Below are positions 1 to 8,476 of a stretch of DNA of 64,000 bases, piece after piece. Source of the stretch: Thalassobius sp049116315. Lineage in GTDB: Bacteria; Pseudomonadota; Alphaproteobacteria; Rhodobacterales; Rhodobacteraceae. The position numbers and the translations under genes were made by a program. Position 1 is the first letter of the stretch; every line of letters begins with the position of its first letter. The stretch covers positions 1 through 64,000 of the forward strand of contig JAGDZD010000022.1 of the NCBI GenBank assembly GCA_049116315.1. The letters are read 5' to 3'. The notes under the pieces are model-generated. The model was not told the origin of the DNA. It saw nothing but the letters and a program-made list of their open reading frames with translations, and made no database searches.

Positions 1-1828
1 TCAAGGTGCTGGCGTCGTCGTCGCTGTCCACATCCCCCGCAAGGGCTGCCAGATCCACGTCCACGGTGGCGCCGTCTTCGGTCGCCTCACCCAGACCCGC
101 CGCAAGTGTTGGCGCGTCGTTGGTGCCGGTCACGGTGATGGTCACGGTAGCTTGGCTGGTGTCCCCATCTGCATCTGTGACTTCGTAAACGAAGGTCACA
201 TCGCGGGTTTCGCCTTCGGCGAGGTCTTGGAAATCATCAAGAGGATCAAAGCTATAGCTGCCATCTGGGTTTCCAGGCGTGCCTTCGTTGAAGGTCAAAG
301 AGCCTTCGGCAACGTCACTGACCAGTGTGACAGTGTAAGCCAAATCGGGCACATCATCATTGCCGAGAACCGAGGCAAAATCAGTGGCCGTGTCATCCTC
401 ATTCACAGTTGCGGTGTCATCAGCCGCTGCGACGGCTTCGTCGGTTGGGTCCAGCTCGACACCATCCACAAAGACCCGCAAGTTTTCAAACTGGCTTGCG
501 GTCAGATCAAAGGCTGTGAATGCAAACGGAGCGGAATCCGCTTCGCCAGAAACTGGATCGGTGTGAACCGCCATGAAGGCCAGAAAATCAGCGATGTCCG
601 ATTGAACCGCTGGCAAGAACCATTCGTCGTTGGTGAAGTTCAGCGTCAGCGTATCGATGCCATCGCCGCCACGATAAACGTCTGTTGCACCTGCGTTTTC
701 TTGCATGGTGTAGACGGCTTGGTCATCGCCACCGCCAGCCAAAACAAGGTCATTGCCCGCGCCACCATCTAGGTAATCGCTGAAACCACTTTCGCCAGAT
801 CCACTCCCAGAGCCAGACCCGCGACCATGGCCGTGGCCTGAGCCAGAGCCTGATCCACGACGGTGACGTCCGCCACCAGACCCGGAACCGGACCCTGATC
901 CGCCCCTTAGGGTGTCGCCCACGAGGATGTCATCCCCTTCGCCACCCAAAACAGTGTCTTCCCCTTGCGCGCCGATGACAAAATCATTGCCCGCGCCGCC
1001 ATCGAGATAGTCGTTGAATGTGGCCGCTTCGCCCGAGCCGCTGCCCGACCCACGACGGTGCCGACCGGAGCCGGAGCCGCAGTATCCAGAACCAGACCCA
1101 GAGCCGTCACCCAGAATAATGTCGTTGCCTTCACCGCCCAAAACGGTGTCGTCCCCTTGGCCACCTTGCAACAGATCGTTGCCGGTGCCGCCATCGAGGA
1201 AATCATTGCCTTTGTCACCCTTGAGGAAATCGTTGCCAGCGCCGCCGGTCATGACGTCGTCACCATCCCCACCGCTCATGCGGTCATGACCATCGCCACC
1301 ATCCATGGTGTCGTTGCCCCGGCCACCGTCGAGCCAATCGTTGCCCGCGTCACCCAGCATGCTGTCGTTGCCGTCGCCGCCACGCAGCACATCATTGCCG
1401 GTGCCCCCGTCTAGCGTGTCGTCGCCGTCTTCGCCGTCCAACCGGTCGCAGCCTTCGCCGCCAATGACCAAATCGTCACCGTCACCGCCGTCCAGATCGT
1501 CGTGGCCGGTGCCACCGTCCACTGTGTCGTTATCGTCGCCGCCATCGAGCCGGTCATTGCCAGATCCACCATTCAAGGAGTCGTCGCCGTCGCCGCCTTT
1601 CAGCTGATCGCGCCCGCTACCACCATCAAGTGTGTCGTTGCCGTCATCGCCTTGGAGTTTGTCGTTCCCAGATCCCCCTAACAGGAGATCATTTCCGTCG
1701 CCGCCATAAAGTTTGTCGCTGCCACCTAGGCCGTTCAGCGTGTCATCGCCGTCCTTGCCTTTGATTTTGTCGTTGCGATTAGATCCAGAGATGCTGTCGG
1801 CAGCATTGCTTCCGTTAATTTTGGCCAT
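1..1828 (-). CDS. RTX calcium-binding repeat / cadherin-like secreted protein, N-terminal part (runs off left edge)
   Basis: The start ATG at 1828 follows AGGGGG at good spacing. The frame stays open to base 1, so only the first 609 or so codons are here. After MAKINGSNAADS come about 20 nonapeptides of the GGxGxDxLx type, which form Ca2+-binding beta-rolls in RTX proteins. Two glycine-serine segments carrying RHRRGSGSGSG interrupt the array (about 799-895 and 1038-1110). Then follow a non-repeat domain (about 400-740) and a cadherin/VCBS-like stretch ending in TVTITVTGTNDAPT, typical of large type I-secreted adhesins. There is no Sec signal peptide, as expected, because the type I secretion signal would be at the unseen C-terminus. 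Export and Ca2+ binding are family knowledge; an adhesin role is inference. No secretion genes are in the window. Confidence 0.88.
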   Translation of the reverse strand, partial: MAKINGSNAADSISGSNRNDKIKGKDGDDTLNGLGGSDKLYGGDGNDLLLGGSGNDKLQGDDGNDTLDGGSGRDQLKGGDGDDSLNGGSGNDRLDGGDDNDTVDGGTGHDDLDGGDGDDLVIGGEGCDRLDGEDGDDTLDGGTGNDVLRGGDGNDSMLGDAGNDWLDGGRGNDTMDGGDGHDRMSGGDGDDVMTGGAGNDFLKGDKGNDFLDGGTGNDLLQGGQGDDTVLGGEGNDIILGDGSGSGSGYCGSGSGRHRRGSGSGSGEAATFNDYLDGGAGNDFVIGAQGEDTVLGGEGDDILVGDTLRGGSGSGSGSGGGRHRRGSGSGSGHGHGRGSGSGSGSGESGFSDYLDGGAGNDLVLAGGGDDQAVYTMQENAGATDVYRGGDGIDTLTLNFTNDEWFLPAVQSDIADFLAFMAVHTDPVSGEADSAPFAFTAFDLTASQFENLRVFVDGVELDPTDEAVAAADDTATVNEDDTATDFASVLGNDDVPDLAYTVTLVSDVAEGSLTFNEGTPGNPDGSYSFDPLDDFQDLAEGETRDVTFVYEVTDADGDTSQATVTITVTGTNDAPTLAAGLGEATEDGATVDVDLAALAGDVDSDDDASTL

Positions 1829-1889
1829 GGTGTCCCCCTAAGACTTTTTTCTTCACCCTGCCTAAACAAGGCGAAAAATGAATGTATCA

Positions 1890-1918
1890 ATTCGACGTGA
1901 ATAACGAAGTTGTGTCAA
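1890..1918 (-). promoter_or_regulatory. Candidate sigma70 promoter of the RTX gene
   Basis: On the minus strand TTGACA (1918-1913) is followed after 17 bases by TCGAAT (1895-1890). It lies 60-90 bases upstream of the RTX start codon. The -35 is perfect and the -10 weak. The rest of 1829-2079 is AT-rich and I see no gene in it. Confidence 0.4.
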
Positions 1919-2079
1919 GGAACAGAAACAAAAACATTAGGTTAGGCGAATGCGTCACTATACCATTGACTTTAAACAGATTTTCATCAAATTTACCTTA
2001 GGGTAGAATTTACTCGCACCCATTGGTTGTGGACGGTTCGCGCCTAGGGATAAGATTGTCTAAAGTTGGGAAACAAACG

Positions 2080-3072
2080 CTATTTCGAGGAATCAGCATC
2101 TCTTTCGATAGTGTCGAGCAAGGTAACGACGTTGTGAAAGTCTTTGATTTGGTCGCACCAACGGCGCGCTCGACGGCAAATTCTGCGCACGTGAGCCGGG
2201 CTGACTCCGACGTTATCATTTGCCATTGCACTGCGCGCATCCCACCACGGGCCATCCGCTTTGCGCGCGTAAATCAGCCCCAGTCGGACCATGCTGTGCA
2301 GAACAACTTTTAAGAGAAACCGCTCTTCAATACGGTGCCGTGGTTCCGGGCTGATCGCTGCGGCTTGATCGATCAAATGAGCTTCGGCTGCGGGGCTGAT
2401 GGGGCTCCATTCATCCGCTAACAACCACACAAGATCATCCTCGACAGCCCCGACACCGCAATGTTCCCAATCAAACCAGACCACCTCATCCTGTTCGGTA
2501 TAAAGCGCGTTTCCAGCCCGCGCGTCCCATTTGACAAACGCAGGGTGCGTTGATTGTAACTTGGTCGCGACAGTGGCGGCATCGTAATCGGGGATAGCGT
2601 GCCCCAATTGCTGGGCAAGTTGGGCAGGGACAGCGGCGAAATCGCGGAACCAGTTGGGCCGGTCACCAATTTTTGGCGCGCTCAGCAACAAGTCAGTTTT
2701 TCCGCCAAGCACCTGTAAATCCAGTAAAGATTGCCCAGCCTGTTTCAGCAAGGCCTCGCGCGCTGGTGCAGAGGAAAGCTCAAGCGCTTCGGTTAAGCGG
2801 CGGCCGGTGATTTCTTGCTGGACAACAAATTGGCCGGTGTGGGCGATCAAATCGGGCACAAAGCCTTGTGGGCTGAGTGTCTCTAGCACCATCGCTTCAA
2901 GCTTGGCGCGGGTTTTGCTGGCGCGCTTAGACACCACAAAGCGACGCCCATCCACAACAACCACAATTGTTTTTCGGCTTTGTCCGCCGGGATACTCGAT
3001 CGTATCTGGGGTTTTACCCCAAAGTTTCACACACAGCGCCGCGACAAGTTCTTGATCAGTAAGTGGTTCCAA
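2080..3072 (-). CDS. APH-fold phosphotransferase (aminoglycoside phosphotransferase family), orphan
   Basis: The protein has 330 residues and the kinase fold of the APH/choline-kinase superfamily. The catalytic loop reads FVKWDARAGNAL, with the base at D183 and the metal-binding Asn at N188. The second metal aspartate is D201 in VWFDWEHCG. The His that usually precedes the catalytic Asp by two (HxD) is Lys181 here. The start is a TTG at 3072 preceded by GGGGG at 5-base spacing; no nearer ATG fits. It is a single-gene unit between the RTX gene and the GST terminator. The substrate (small alcohol, amino alcohol or sugar) cannot be told, and antibiotic resistance should not be assumed. Confidence 0.75.
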   Translation of the reverse strand: MEPLTDQELVAALCVKLWGKTPDTIEYPGGQSRKTIVVVVDGRRFVVSKRASKTRAKLEAMVLETLSPQGFVPDLIAHTGQFVVQQEITGRRLTEALELSSAPAREALLKQAGQSLLDLQVLGGKTDLLLSAPKIGDRPNWFRDFAAVPAQLAQQLGHAIPDYDAATVATKLQSTHPAFVKWDARAGNALYTEQDEVVWFDWEHCGVGAVEDDLVWLLADEWSPISPAAEAHLIDQAAAISPEPRHRIEERFLLKVVLHSMVRLGLIYARKADGPWWDARSAMANDNVGVSPAHVRRICRRARRWCDQIKDFHNVVTLLDTIERDADSSK

Positions 3073-3117
3073 CAGATCCCCCGCGGGTTTTGTGTGTGCC
3101 CTTTGGCGTGGTGCGCT

Positions 3118-3145
3118 AGGTTACCCCGGCCACCTTCTTTGTCAA
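3118..3145 (-). promoter_or_regulatory. Candidate promoter of the APH-like gene
   Basis: TTGACA (3145-3140) and TAACCT (3123-3118) lie 16 bases apart on the minus strand, about 45 bases before the TTG start. The -35 is a perfect match, the -10 poor. Confidence 0.3.
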
Positions 3146-3232
3146 AATATTCTTTCAAATCAACGCAAAAACGCAAGGCAAGCCCCCTGAAGGGCCGCGT
3201 TGGTGGCGCGCGCGATCCCTCCCCGCCCCAAG

Positions 3233-3263
3233 AAAAAGGCCGATCCGCATATGCGGACCGGCC
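3233..3263 (-). terminator. Rho-independent terminator of the GST-NIPSNAP unit
   Basis: A 26-base near-perfect palindrome (3238-3263, core TCCGCATATGCGGA, GGCCG arms) is followed on the minus strand by TTTTT (3237-3233). It lies 34 bases past the GST stop codon. Confidence 0.85.
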
Positions 3264-3296
3264 AAATTCACACCAAACACGGCAGGGGTGCGGCGA

Positions 3297-3926
3297 TTAT
3301 CCCAGTGGGATCTCTCCAACAACCTTGGGCACGTGGTAGCCCTTTTGAACAGCCTCGCGCGCCAACAGACGCTGATACCAAGCCCGCACGTTTGGAAAAT
3401 CTGCCAGATCGATTTGCTGCCATTCATACCGTGACGCCCAAGGCCAGCACGCCATGTCAGCAATCGAATAGGTGTCACAGATATAGTCGCGCCCCTCTAG
3501 ACGGGTATTCAGGACCCCATACAGGCGGCGTACTTCGGTGCGGAACCGATTTTCGACGTATTCCCCTTTGCCTGGTTGAAAGTGCAAGAAGTGATGCGCT
3601 TGGCCTAGGATCGGACCAAACCCGCCCATTTGCCACATCAACCATTCCAAAACTTCGGCCTTATCGCCGGGATCTGTAGGCAGGAATTTTCCATATTTTT
3701 CAGCCAAGTAGATCATAATCGCGCCAGATTCCATGATCGATTTACCAGTGTCACGATCCACAATAACTGGGATCTTATTGTTGGGCCCAATCTTAAGAAA
3801 ATCGGGGGCCATCTGGTCATCTTGCATGATGTTGATGGGATGGACGGTATAGTCCACACCCAATTCTTCGAGCAAGATAGAGACCTTGCGACCGTTGGGC
3901 GTTGTCCAGGTGTAAAGATCAATCAT
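3297..3926 (-). CDS. Glutathione S-transferase, YfcG/YghU-like (copy 1)
   Basis: The 209 residues give an N-terminal thioredoxin fold (about 1-85) and an all-helical C-terminal domain. The start MIDLYTWTTPNGRKVSILLEE, the cis-Pro motif NNKIPVI and the MESGAI glutathione-binding loop match the Nu-class or YfcG-like GSTs, which are glutathione-dependent disulfide-bond oxidoreductases. The T-P-N motif near residue 10 is where these enzymes activate glutathione. A good AGGA ribosome site supports the start. It lies 16 bases after a NIPSNAP gene. A closely related copy, also behind a NIPSNAP gene at the same spacing, is at 31310-31939; by eye about three quarters of residues are identical. The physiological substrate is unknown. 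Confidence 0.88.
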   Translation of the reverse strand: MIDLYTWTTPNGRKVSILLEELGVDYTVHPINIMQDDQMAPDFLKIGPNNKIPVIVDRDTGKSIMESGAIMIYLAEKYGKFLPTDPGDKAEVLEWLMWQMGGFGPILGQAHHFLHFQPGKGEYVENRFRTEVRRLYGVLNTRLEGRDYICDTYSIADMACWPWASRYEWQQIDLADFPNVRAWYQRLLAREAVQKGYHVPKVVGEIPLG

Positions 3927-3942
3927 GTTGAAAATCCTTCCT

Positions 3943-4296
3943 TCAATTCTGTGCTGCAGCCATATCCAGTGCCGGATCGTCCTGCGCCCAAGGGCTGAAT
4001 GGGGCGGGGATCAAGATCTTGTTTTCTTGCGAAATCTGCAATTCCTGCATTTTGGGCGCATAGGCCTGCCACCGCGGGTCCGCCCCTAGAATGGCGCGAC
4101 GCTCTTCTCTTTCGGCGTAATCCTTATAGGCCCACATGTGCACGATCTGGTGCAACGCGCCGATATCACTAGAGAAATACCCAACCATTCGCCCAAGGAT
4201 GGGGCGCTGGATGGCCAGACCTTCGTTTTCATATCGCTTAAGATACTCAGCCACTTTTCCGATGTGCAGGGTGTAGGTGCGTTGTTCAACGATCAT
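3943..4296 (-). CDS. NIPSNAP family protein (copy 1)
   Basis: A 117-residue single-domain NIPSNAP protein (ferredoxin-like dimeric alpha/beta barrel). It has the typical start MIVEQRTYTLHIGKVAEYL and core GYFSSDIGALHQIVHMWAY. GGAG lies 8 bases before the ATG. It is transcribed with the downstream GST gene, and the pair is repeated at 31310-32306. NIPSNAP domains have no general known reaction; the tight link to a GST suggests the two act together, possibly on a reactive intermediate (inference). Confidence 0.85.
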   Translation of the reverse strand: MIVEQRTYTLHIGKVAEYLKRYENEGLAIQRPILGRMVGYFSSDIGALHQIVHMWAYKDYAEREERRAILGADPRWQAYAPKMQELQISQENKILIPAPFSPWAQDDPALDMAAAQN

Positions 4297-4447
4297 TTTC
4301 AGGTCTCCGATTTGGGCGTAGATGCGTTGACCTACACAGACCCCGCCTGTGCACGGCGGTCAAGGTCCCGAGATGATTGAAAGCACAGCAAATCGGATCC
4401 ATGCCCCTTTGTTGCGCGGACACCCAAGTTTACCGGCAAATCAGAAC

Positions 4448-4470
4448 GAGCGCCCGGTATTGGGACGCTC
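4448..4470 (-). terminator. Hairpin downstream of the sugar ABC operon
   Basis: GAGCG-CCC pairs with GGG-A-CGCTC in a 23-base inverted repeat, 65 bases past the ATPase stop. It lacks a clear T-run, so termination is uncertain. Confidence 0.3.
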
Positions 4471-4534
4471 GGCCAGCCTTACAAAATCAGGGCAATGCTT
4501 GGTGCAACGATTGGCGCAACGATCAGCGCGGACC

Positions 4535-5536
4535 TTACCCTCGAATGCGTTGCTGATCCTGATCAAACAGAAACGCGTTCTGTGGATCGTAATCCAGCGA
4601 CACAGCATCCCCCACCTGCGTTGCATGCTGTCCAAACAAGCGCACAGTCAAACGCTCATCCTCAGAGGACTTAACCAAAAGATTGGTGTCACCGCCCAAT
4701 CGTTCGACATGGGTCACGGTGCCGTCGATCTTGCCACCCGATACCAATGTCAGGTGTTCGGGGCGAATGCCCAAAGTTGCGCCCTGCGGAAGGTCAGAAC
4801 CGGCGCTCTTGAGGAAGTTCATCGCGGGCGAGCCCAAGAAGCCCGCCACAAATTGGTTCGCGGGATTGTTGTACAGCTCCATCGGAGAGCCCACTTGCTC
4901 CACGCGACCATCCCGCAAGACCACGATCTTATCGGCCAATGTCATCGCTTCGGTCTGGTCATGGGTCACATAGATCATCGAGGCGCTGAGTGTGCGGTGC
5001 AAATCGGCAATCTCGATCCGGGTGTTCATGCGCAGCGCCGCATCAAGGTTGGACAGGGGTTCATCAAACAAGAACAATTTAGGTTCACGCACAATCGCGC
5101 GGCCAATAGCAACCCGCTGGCGTTGGCCCCCGGATAAATCCGAAGGACGCCGTTCGGCATAGGCCCCCAGATCCAGCATTTCGACAGCTTTGTTGACGCG
5201 GGTGTCGATCACCGATTTGCTTTGTTTTTCTTGCTTAAGACCCAGCGCCATATTGTCCCGCACATTCAGGTGCGGATAGAGCGCATAGGATTGAAACACC
5301 ATCGCAATGCCGCGCTTGGCCGGGGGGGTGTCATTCACCATATCTCCGCCAATCGAAACAGTGCCTTCGGTGGCATCCTCAAGCCCCGCAATCACCCGCA
5401 ACAAAGTGGATTTGCCACAGCCTGACGGCCCGACAAACACGACAAACTCGCCGTCCTCTACCGTAAGGTTGATGTCTTTCAACACCTCGACAGAGCCAAA
5501 GGATTTGCAAACATTTTCAAGAAGTAAGGCGGTCAT
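4535..5536 (-). CDS. Sugar ABC transporter ATP-binding protein (UgpC/MalK type)
   Basis: A 333-residue ATPase that energises the importer encoded just upstream. Visible motifs are Walker A GPSGCGKST (36-44), Q-loop VFQSYALYPH, signature LSGGQRQR, Walker B LFLFDEPLSNLD and switch His in VTHDQTEA. A C-terminal TOBE/OB regulatory part (about 235-333) includes LGIRPEHL, as in the MalK/UgpC branch (CUT1). The start codon overlaps the stop of the Gfo/Idh gene (ATGA). It is the last gene of the minus-strand murQ operon. These ATPases sometimes serve several transporters. Confidence 0.93.
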   Translation of the reverse strand: MTALLLENVCKSFGSVEVLKDINLTVEDGEFVVFVGPSGCGKSTLLRVIAGLEDATEGTVSIGGDMVNDTPPAKRGIAMVFQSYALYPHLNVRDNMALGLKQEKQSKSVIDTRVNKAVEMLDLGAYAERRPSDLSGGQRQRVAIGRAIVREPKLFLFDEPLSNLDAALRMNTRIEIADLHRTLSASMIYVTHDQTEAMTLADKIVVLRDGRVEQVGSPMELYNNPANQFVAGFLGSPAMNFLKSAGSDLPQGATLGIRPEHLTLVSGGKIDGTVTHVERLGGDTNLLVKSSEDERLTVRLFGQHATQVGDAVSLDYDPQNAFLFDQDQQRIRG

Positions 5537-6558
5537 TTGGAAACTCCCAAAGTGATGGGTTGGCCGGTGCGAATGCTTTGGTCTGCCGCAAGACAGATCG
5601 CCAAAGACTGCACAGCGTCAGACATATGTCGGGTCAGGTCGATATCATCGAGGATCGCGCGGATCATGTAGGCTTGTTCGGCGTCACACAGGTCTTGATG
5701 TCCCGGCTCATCCGGCAGGGTGATCACCTGATCACCATCCCTTTTATGCACCACCAAGGCGCCCACTTTGGTGTGGCCATCCACATCGTCAGAGGCCCCC
5801 TTGTCAGTGTCGCTGATCGACACGGATCCCTGCGGTGAAATCACGTCTTTCACAAAGTGAGCGGTTTCCGACATCATCGGGCCCCAGCCTGCCTCGTACC
5901 AGCCAACAGACCCGTCCTCGAAAACAACTTGGAACTGGCCATAGTTGTACATATCAGGATCTATTTCGTCGCTCAGGCGCAGGCCCATTCCGTTGACACG
6001 CACCGGTTTGGCATCCGTGATCTGGCACATGACATCCACATAGTGCACGCCACAATCCACGATCGGGCTGACTGATTTCATCAAGGCCTTGTGGGTGTCC
6101 CATGTGGGCCCATCTGATTGCTGATTGAGGTTCATGCGGAACACATAAGGCCCGCCCAAGGCGCGCGCCTCAGAAACCAAACGCTGCCAACTGCTGTGGT
6201 GGCGCAGGATATAGCCCACAACCAATTTGCGACCGGTGCGATTGGCAACATCGACAACCCGCTGCGCATCCTCAACCGTATTGGCCAGGGGCTTTTCGAT
6301 AAACACATGCGCCCCTGCTTCGAGCGCGGCAATCGCATAATCAGCATGACTGTCAGAGTATGTGGCAATGCACACCAGATCGGGATTGGTCGCCAAGCCT
6401 TCGGCGAAGGTCTGGAACCGCGTGTAGCCCTGCAACTCTGGCGGCAGGTCAACCTGAGACCGGTTCACCAATCCTACAATTTCGGCTTCGGGGTGAGCAT
6501 GATAGGCCAACGCGTGGCTGCGCCCCATGTTCCCAAGCCCAGCAACGAGCACTCTCAT
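5533..6558 (-). CDS. Gfo/Idh/MocA family NAD(P)-dependent oxidoreductase
   Basis: 341 residues starting MRVLVAGLGNMGRSHALAYH, which gives the Rossmann GxGxxG motif at once. EKPLANT is the conserved catalytic/cofactor Lys motif. The C-terminal alpha/beta domain carries GVHYVDVM with the family His. A longer frame exists upstream, but this start overlaps the permease stop (ATGA) and begins exactly at the fold. Such enzymes oxidise or epimerise sugars and inositols. Its place between transporter genes suggests work on the imported sugar, but no step of the MurNAc/GlcNAc route needs it, so the imported compound may be a derivative or a second sugar (inference). Confidence 0.85.
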   Translation of the reverse strand: MRVLVAGLGNMGRSHALAYHAHPEAEIVGLVNRSQVDLPPELQGYTRFQTFAEGLATNPDLVCIATYSDSHADYAIAALEAGAHVFIEKPLANTVEDAQRVVDVANRTGRKLVVGYILRHHSSWQRLVSEARALGGPYVFRMNLNQQSDGPTWDTHKALMKSVSPIVDCGVHYVDVMCQITDAKPVRVNGMGLRLSDEIDPDMYNYGQFQVVFEDGSVGWYEAGWGPMMSETAHFVKDVISPQGSVSISDTDKGASDDVDGHTKVGALVVHKRDGDQVITLPDEPGHQDLCDAEQAYMIRAILDDIDLTRHMSDAVQSLAICLAADQSIRTGQPITLGVSK

Positions 6559-7394
6559 TTCACCGCTCCTGATGTGATGCCGCGGATCAGCTGACGCGAG
6601 AAGATCGCGTAGAGCACCATGACCGGCAGGATCGCCATCGACAGCGCCGACAGCACGGCGTTCCAATCGGTGACAAACTGACCAATAAAGACCTGTGATC
6701 CTAGGGTCAGCGTTTTCACCTCTTCGGCCGGGGCAAGGATCAGCGGGAACCACAGATCGTTCCAAATGGGGATCATGTTGAACACGGCAACCGTTGCCAT
6801 CGCAGGCCGCACCAAGGGCAAGACCAATCGGAAAAAGATCCGATATTCAGACAGGCCATCGATACGCCCGGCGTTCTTGAGGTCATCGCTGACCTGCTTC
6901 ATGAATTCGCTCAGGATAAAGACCGCCAGCGGCAATCCCTGCGCGGTATAGACAAGGATCAGCGCCCAGAGCGTGTTCACCAACCCGGTTTGCACCATCA
7001 TCTCAAGGATCGCCACGGTGCCAATCCGGATTGGGATCATGATGCCCAGCGCCAAATACAGCCCCATCAAGGTGTTGCCCTTGAACCGATATTCAGCAAG
7101 CGCAAAGGCGGCCATCGCCCCAAACAACAGGATGAAAAACAACGACACCACGGTCACAATCATCGAGTTCTGAAAGTAGAGGAAGAAATCCCCCTGCTTG
7201 AACACGGTCTCATAACCGATCAGTGAAAAACTATCAGCATCAGGCAGAGCCAGCGGTTCGCGAAAGATCGCGCGGCGTGTCTTGAAGCTGTTGATAACAA
7301 TCACAAAGACCGGGAACATAGCGATGATCGTATAGGCGATCAAAACGGCATGGGCTGCATAGGTGTTTAGGCGGTTCTGGCGGGCGGCGTTCAT
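6555..7394 (-). CDS. Sugar ABC transporter permease (MalG type)
   Basis: 279 residues, six predicted membrane segments, first at about 15-35. The cytoplasmic EAA loop reads DDLKNAGRIDGLSEYRIFFRLVLP. Two in-frame ATGs exist; the second (7394) has an AGGAG site at 7 bases, the first only 1-3 bases, so the second is preferred. It is the second membrane subunit of the importer with the gene at 7406-8329. Confidence 0.9.
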   Translation of the reverse strand: MNAARQNRLNTYAAHAVLIAYTIIAMFPVFVIVINSFKTRRAIFREPLALPDADSFSLIGYETVFKQGDFFLYFQNSMIVTVVSLFFILLFGAMAAFALAEYRFKGNTLMGLYLALGIMIPIRIGTVAILEMMVQTGLVNTLWALILVYTAQGLPLAVFILSEFMKQVSDDLKNAGRIDGLSEYRIFFRLVLPLVRPAMATVAVFNMIPIWNDLWFPLILAPAEEVKTLTLGSQVFIGQFVTDWNAVLSALSMAILPVMVLYAIFSRQLIRGITSGAVK

Positions 7395-7405
7395 CGTCAT
7401 TCTCC

Positions 7406-8329
7406 TCAGAACTGGTAGCGGCGCATGCGGCTTTGGATGCCGAACAGGTACAGGCAGACACCGATCAGGATGATCCCAAACATGGCCGAGGCGATTGCAG
7501 AGCCCATATGTGGATCCCCCAATTGCAACTGAAATCCAAAGAAGGTGCGATACATAAAGGTGCCCAGAATATCAGTGCTGTAATCAGGCCCTGCCAACGC
7601 CCCTTGGGCGGCATAGATCAGGTCAAACGCGTTGAAATTGGCCACAAATGTCAGGATCGAAATGATCCCGATGGATGGCAAAATCAGCGGCAGTTTCACC
7701 TTCCAGAAAGCGGAGATCCCCGTGATCCCATCCACTTCGGCGGCCTCAAGGATCTCATCAGGGATCGACAAGAGAGCGGCATAGATCAGCATCATCGGGA
7801 TGCCGACAAATTGCCAAACCGACACCAACGACAAAGTGGTCAATGCGTATTCTTCTTTGCCCAGCCACGGCGCATAGAGGGACTTAAGTCCAATCGCATC
7901 CAGCATGTCCGGCGCGATGCCCCAGATCGGCGATAGGATCAGCTTCCACGCAAAGCCAACAATCACAAACGATAGAATGGTCGGGATGAAAATGGCCGAC
8001 CGATAGAAGCTGGCAAAGCGCAAGCGCGGATGGCTGAGGATAGCAGCCAAGGCAATCCCAATTGGGTTTTGCACCAGCATATGCACAACAAAGAACCAAA
8101 AGTTGTTGCCCAACGCGTTCCAGAACTGGTCAGACCAGATGGCATTGCCAAACAGGGTGCGGAAATTCTGCAACCCAACAAAAACGCGGGTCTGATCCAC
8201 TTCGGTGAACAGTGACAAGCGCAGGGTGTTGAACAGCGGGTAGATCATCACGGCGGTATAGACCAGCACCGCAGGCGCAAGGAAAACGATGATGTGCCAT
8301 TTGATCCGGCTGGGGCGGTGCTGAGACAT
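7406..8329 (-). CDS. Sugar ABC transporter permease (MalF type)
   Basis: 307 residues with six membrane segments and the EAA loop EILEAAEVDGITGISAFWKVKLPLILP. The start ATG at 8329 has AGGA at 7 bases; an upstream extension is rich in Arg/Pro and unlike a permease. It is separated from the binding-protein gene by a strong hairpin (8409-8470), so it may be made in lower amount than the binding protein. Confidence 0.9.
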   Translation of the reverse strand: MSQHRPSRIKWHIIVFLAPAVLVYTAVMIYPLFNTLRLSLFTEVDQTRVFVGLQNFRTLFGNAIWSDQFWNALGNNFWFFVVHMLVQNPIGIALAAILSHPRLRFASFYRSAIFIPTILSFVIVGFAWKLILSPIWGIAPDMLDAIGLKSLYAPWLGKEEYALTTLSLVSVWQFVGIPMMLIYAALLSIPDEILEAAEVDGITGISAFWKVKLPLILPSIGIISILTFVANFNAFDLIYAAQGALAGPDYSTDILGTFMYRTFFGFQLQLGDPHMGSAIASAMFGIILIGVCLYLFGIQSRMRRYQF

Positions 8330-8408
8330 GTGCAGATCCTGCAGAGCTAAAGGGGGGATGTTTCTGAATGGCGCGGGCCGACAACCGGCCCAGCGCAAAC
8401 CCAAATAG

Positions 8409-8470
8409 CCCCGCCCCCTAAGCATCGGCGTTGCCCTGGGGAGGAAAACGCTTAGGGGGTCAGGGCGGGG
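8409..8470 (-). promoter_or_regulatory. GC-rich hairpin between binding-protein and permease genes
   Basis: CCCCGCCCCCTAAGC (8409-8423) pairs with GCTTAGGGGG (8450-8459), and the outer CCCCG with CGGGG (8466-8470), around a 26-base loop. Such 3' hairpins commonly stabilise the message of the abundant binding protein or attenuate reading into the permeases. Confidence 0.7.
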
Positions 8471-8476
8471 GTCGTC

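Noticed and set aside
152..1607. Several plus-strand open frames of 60-206 codons opposite the RTX gene
   Set aside because: They are mirror frames of GC-rich RTX nonapeptides; no ribosome sites or known domains, while the minus frame is a clear RTX protein.
1120..1825. Regularly spaced repeats that could suggest a CRISPR array
   Set aside because: The period is that of protein nonapeptides, with variable units and no constant repeat/spacer pattern.
2080..3072. Aminoglycoside resistance gene
   Set aside because: APH fold only; no features of a characterised resistance enzyme, and no mobile-element context.
5533..6765. Longer form of the Gfo/Idh gene starting at 6765
   Set aside because: The extra N-terminus lies inside the permease gene in another frame; the Rossmann motif begins at 6558 with an ATGA overlap.
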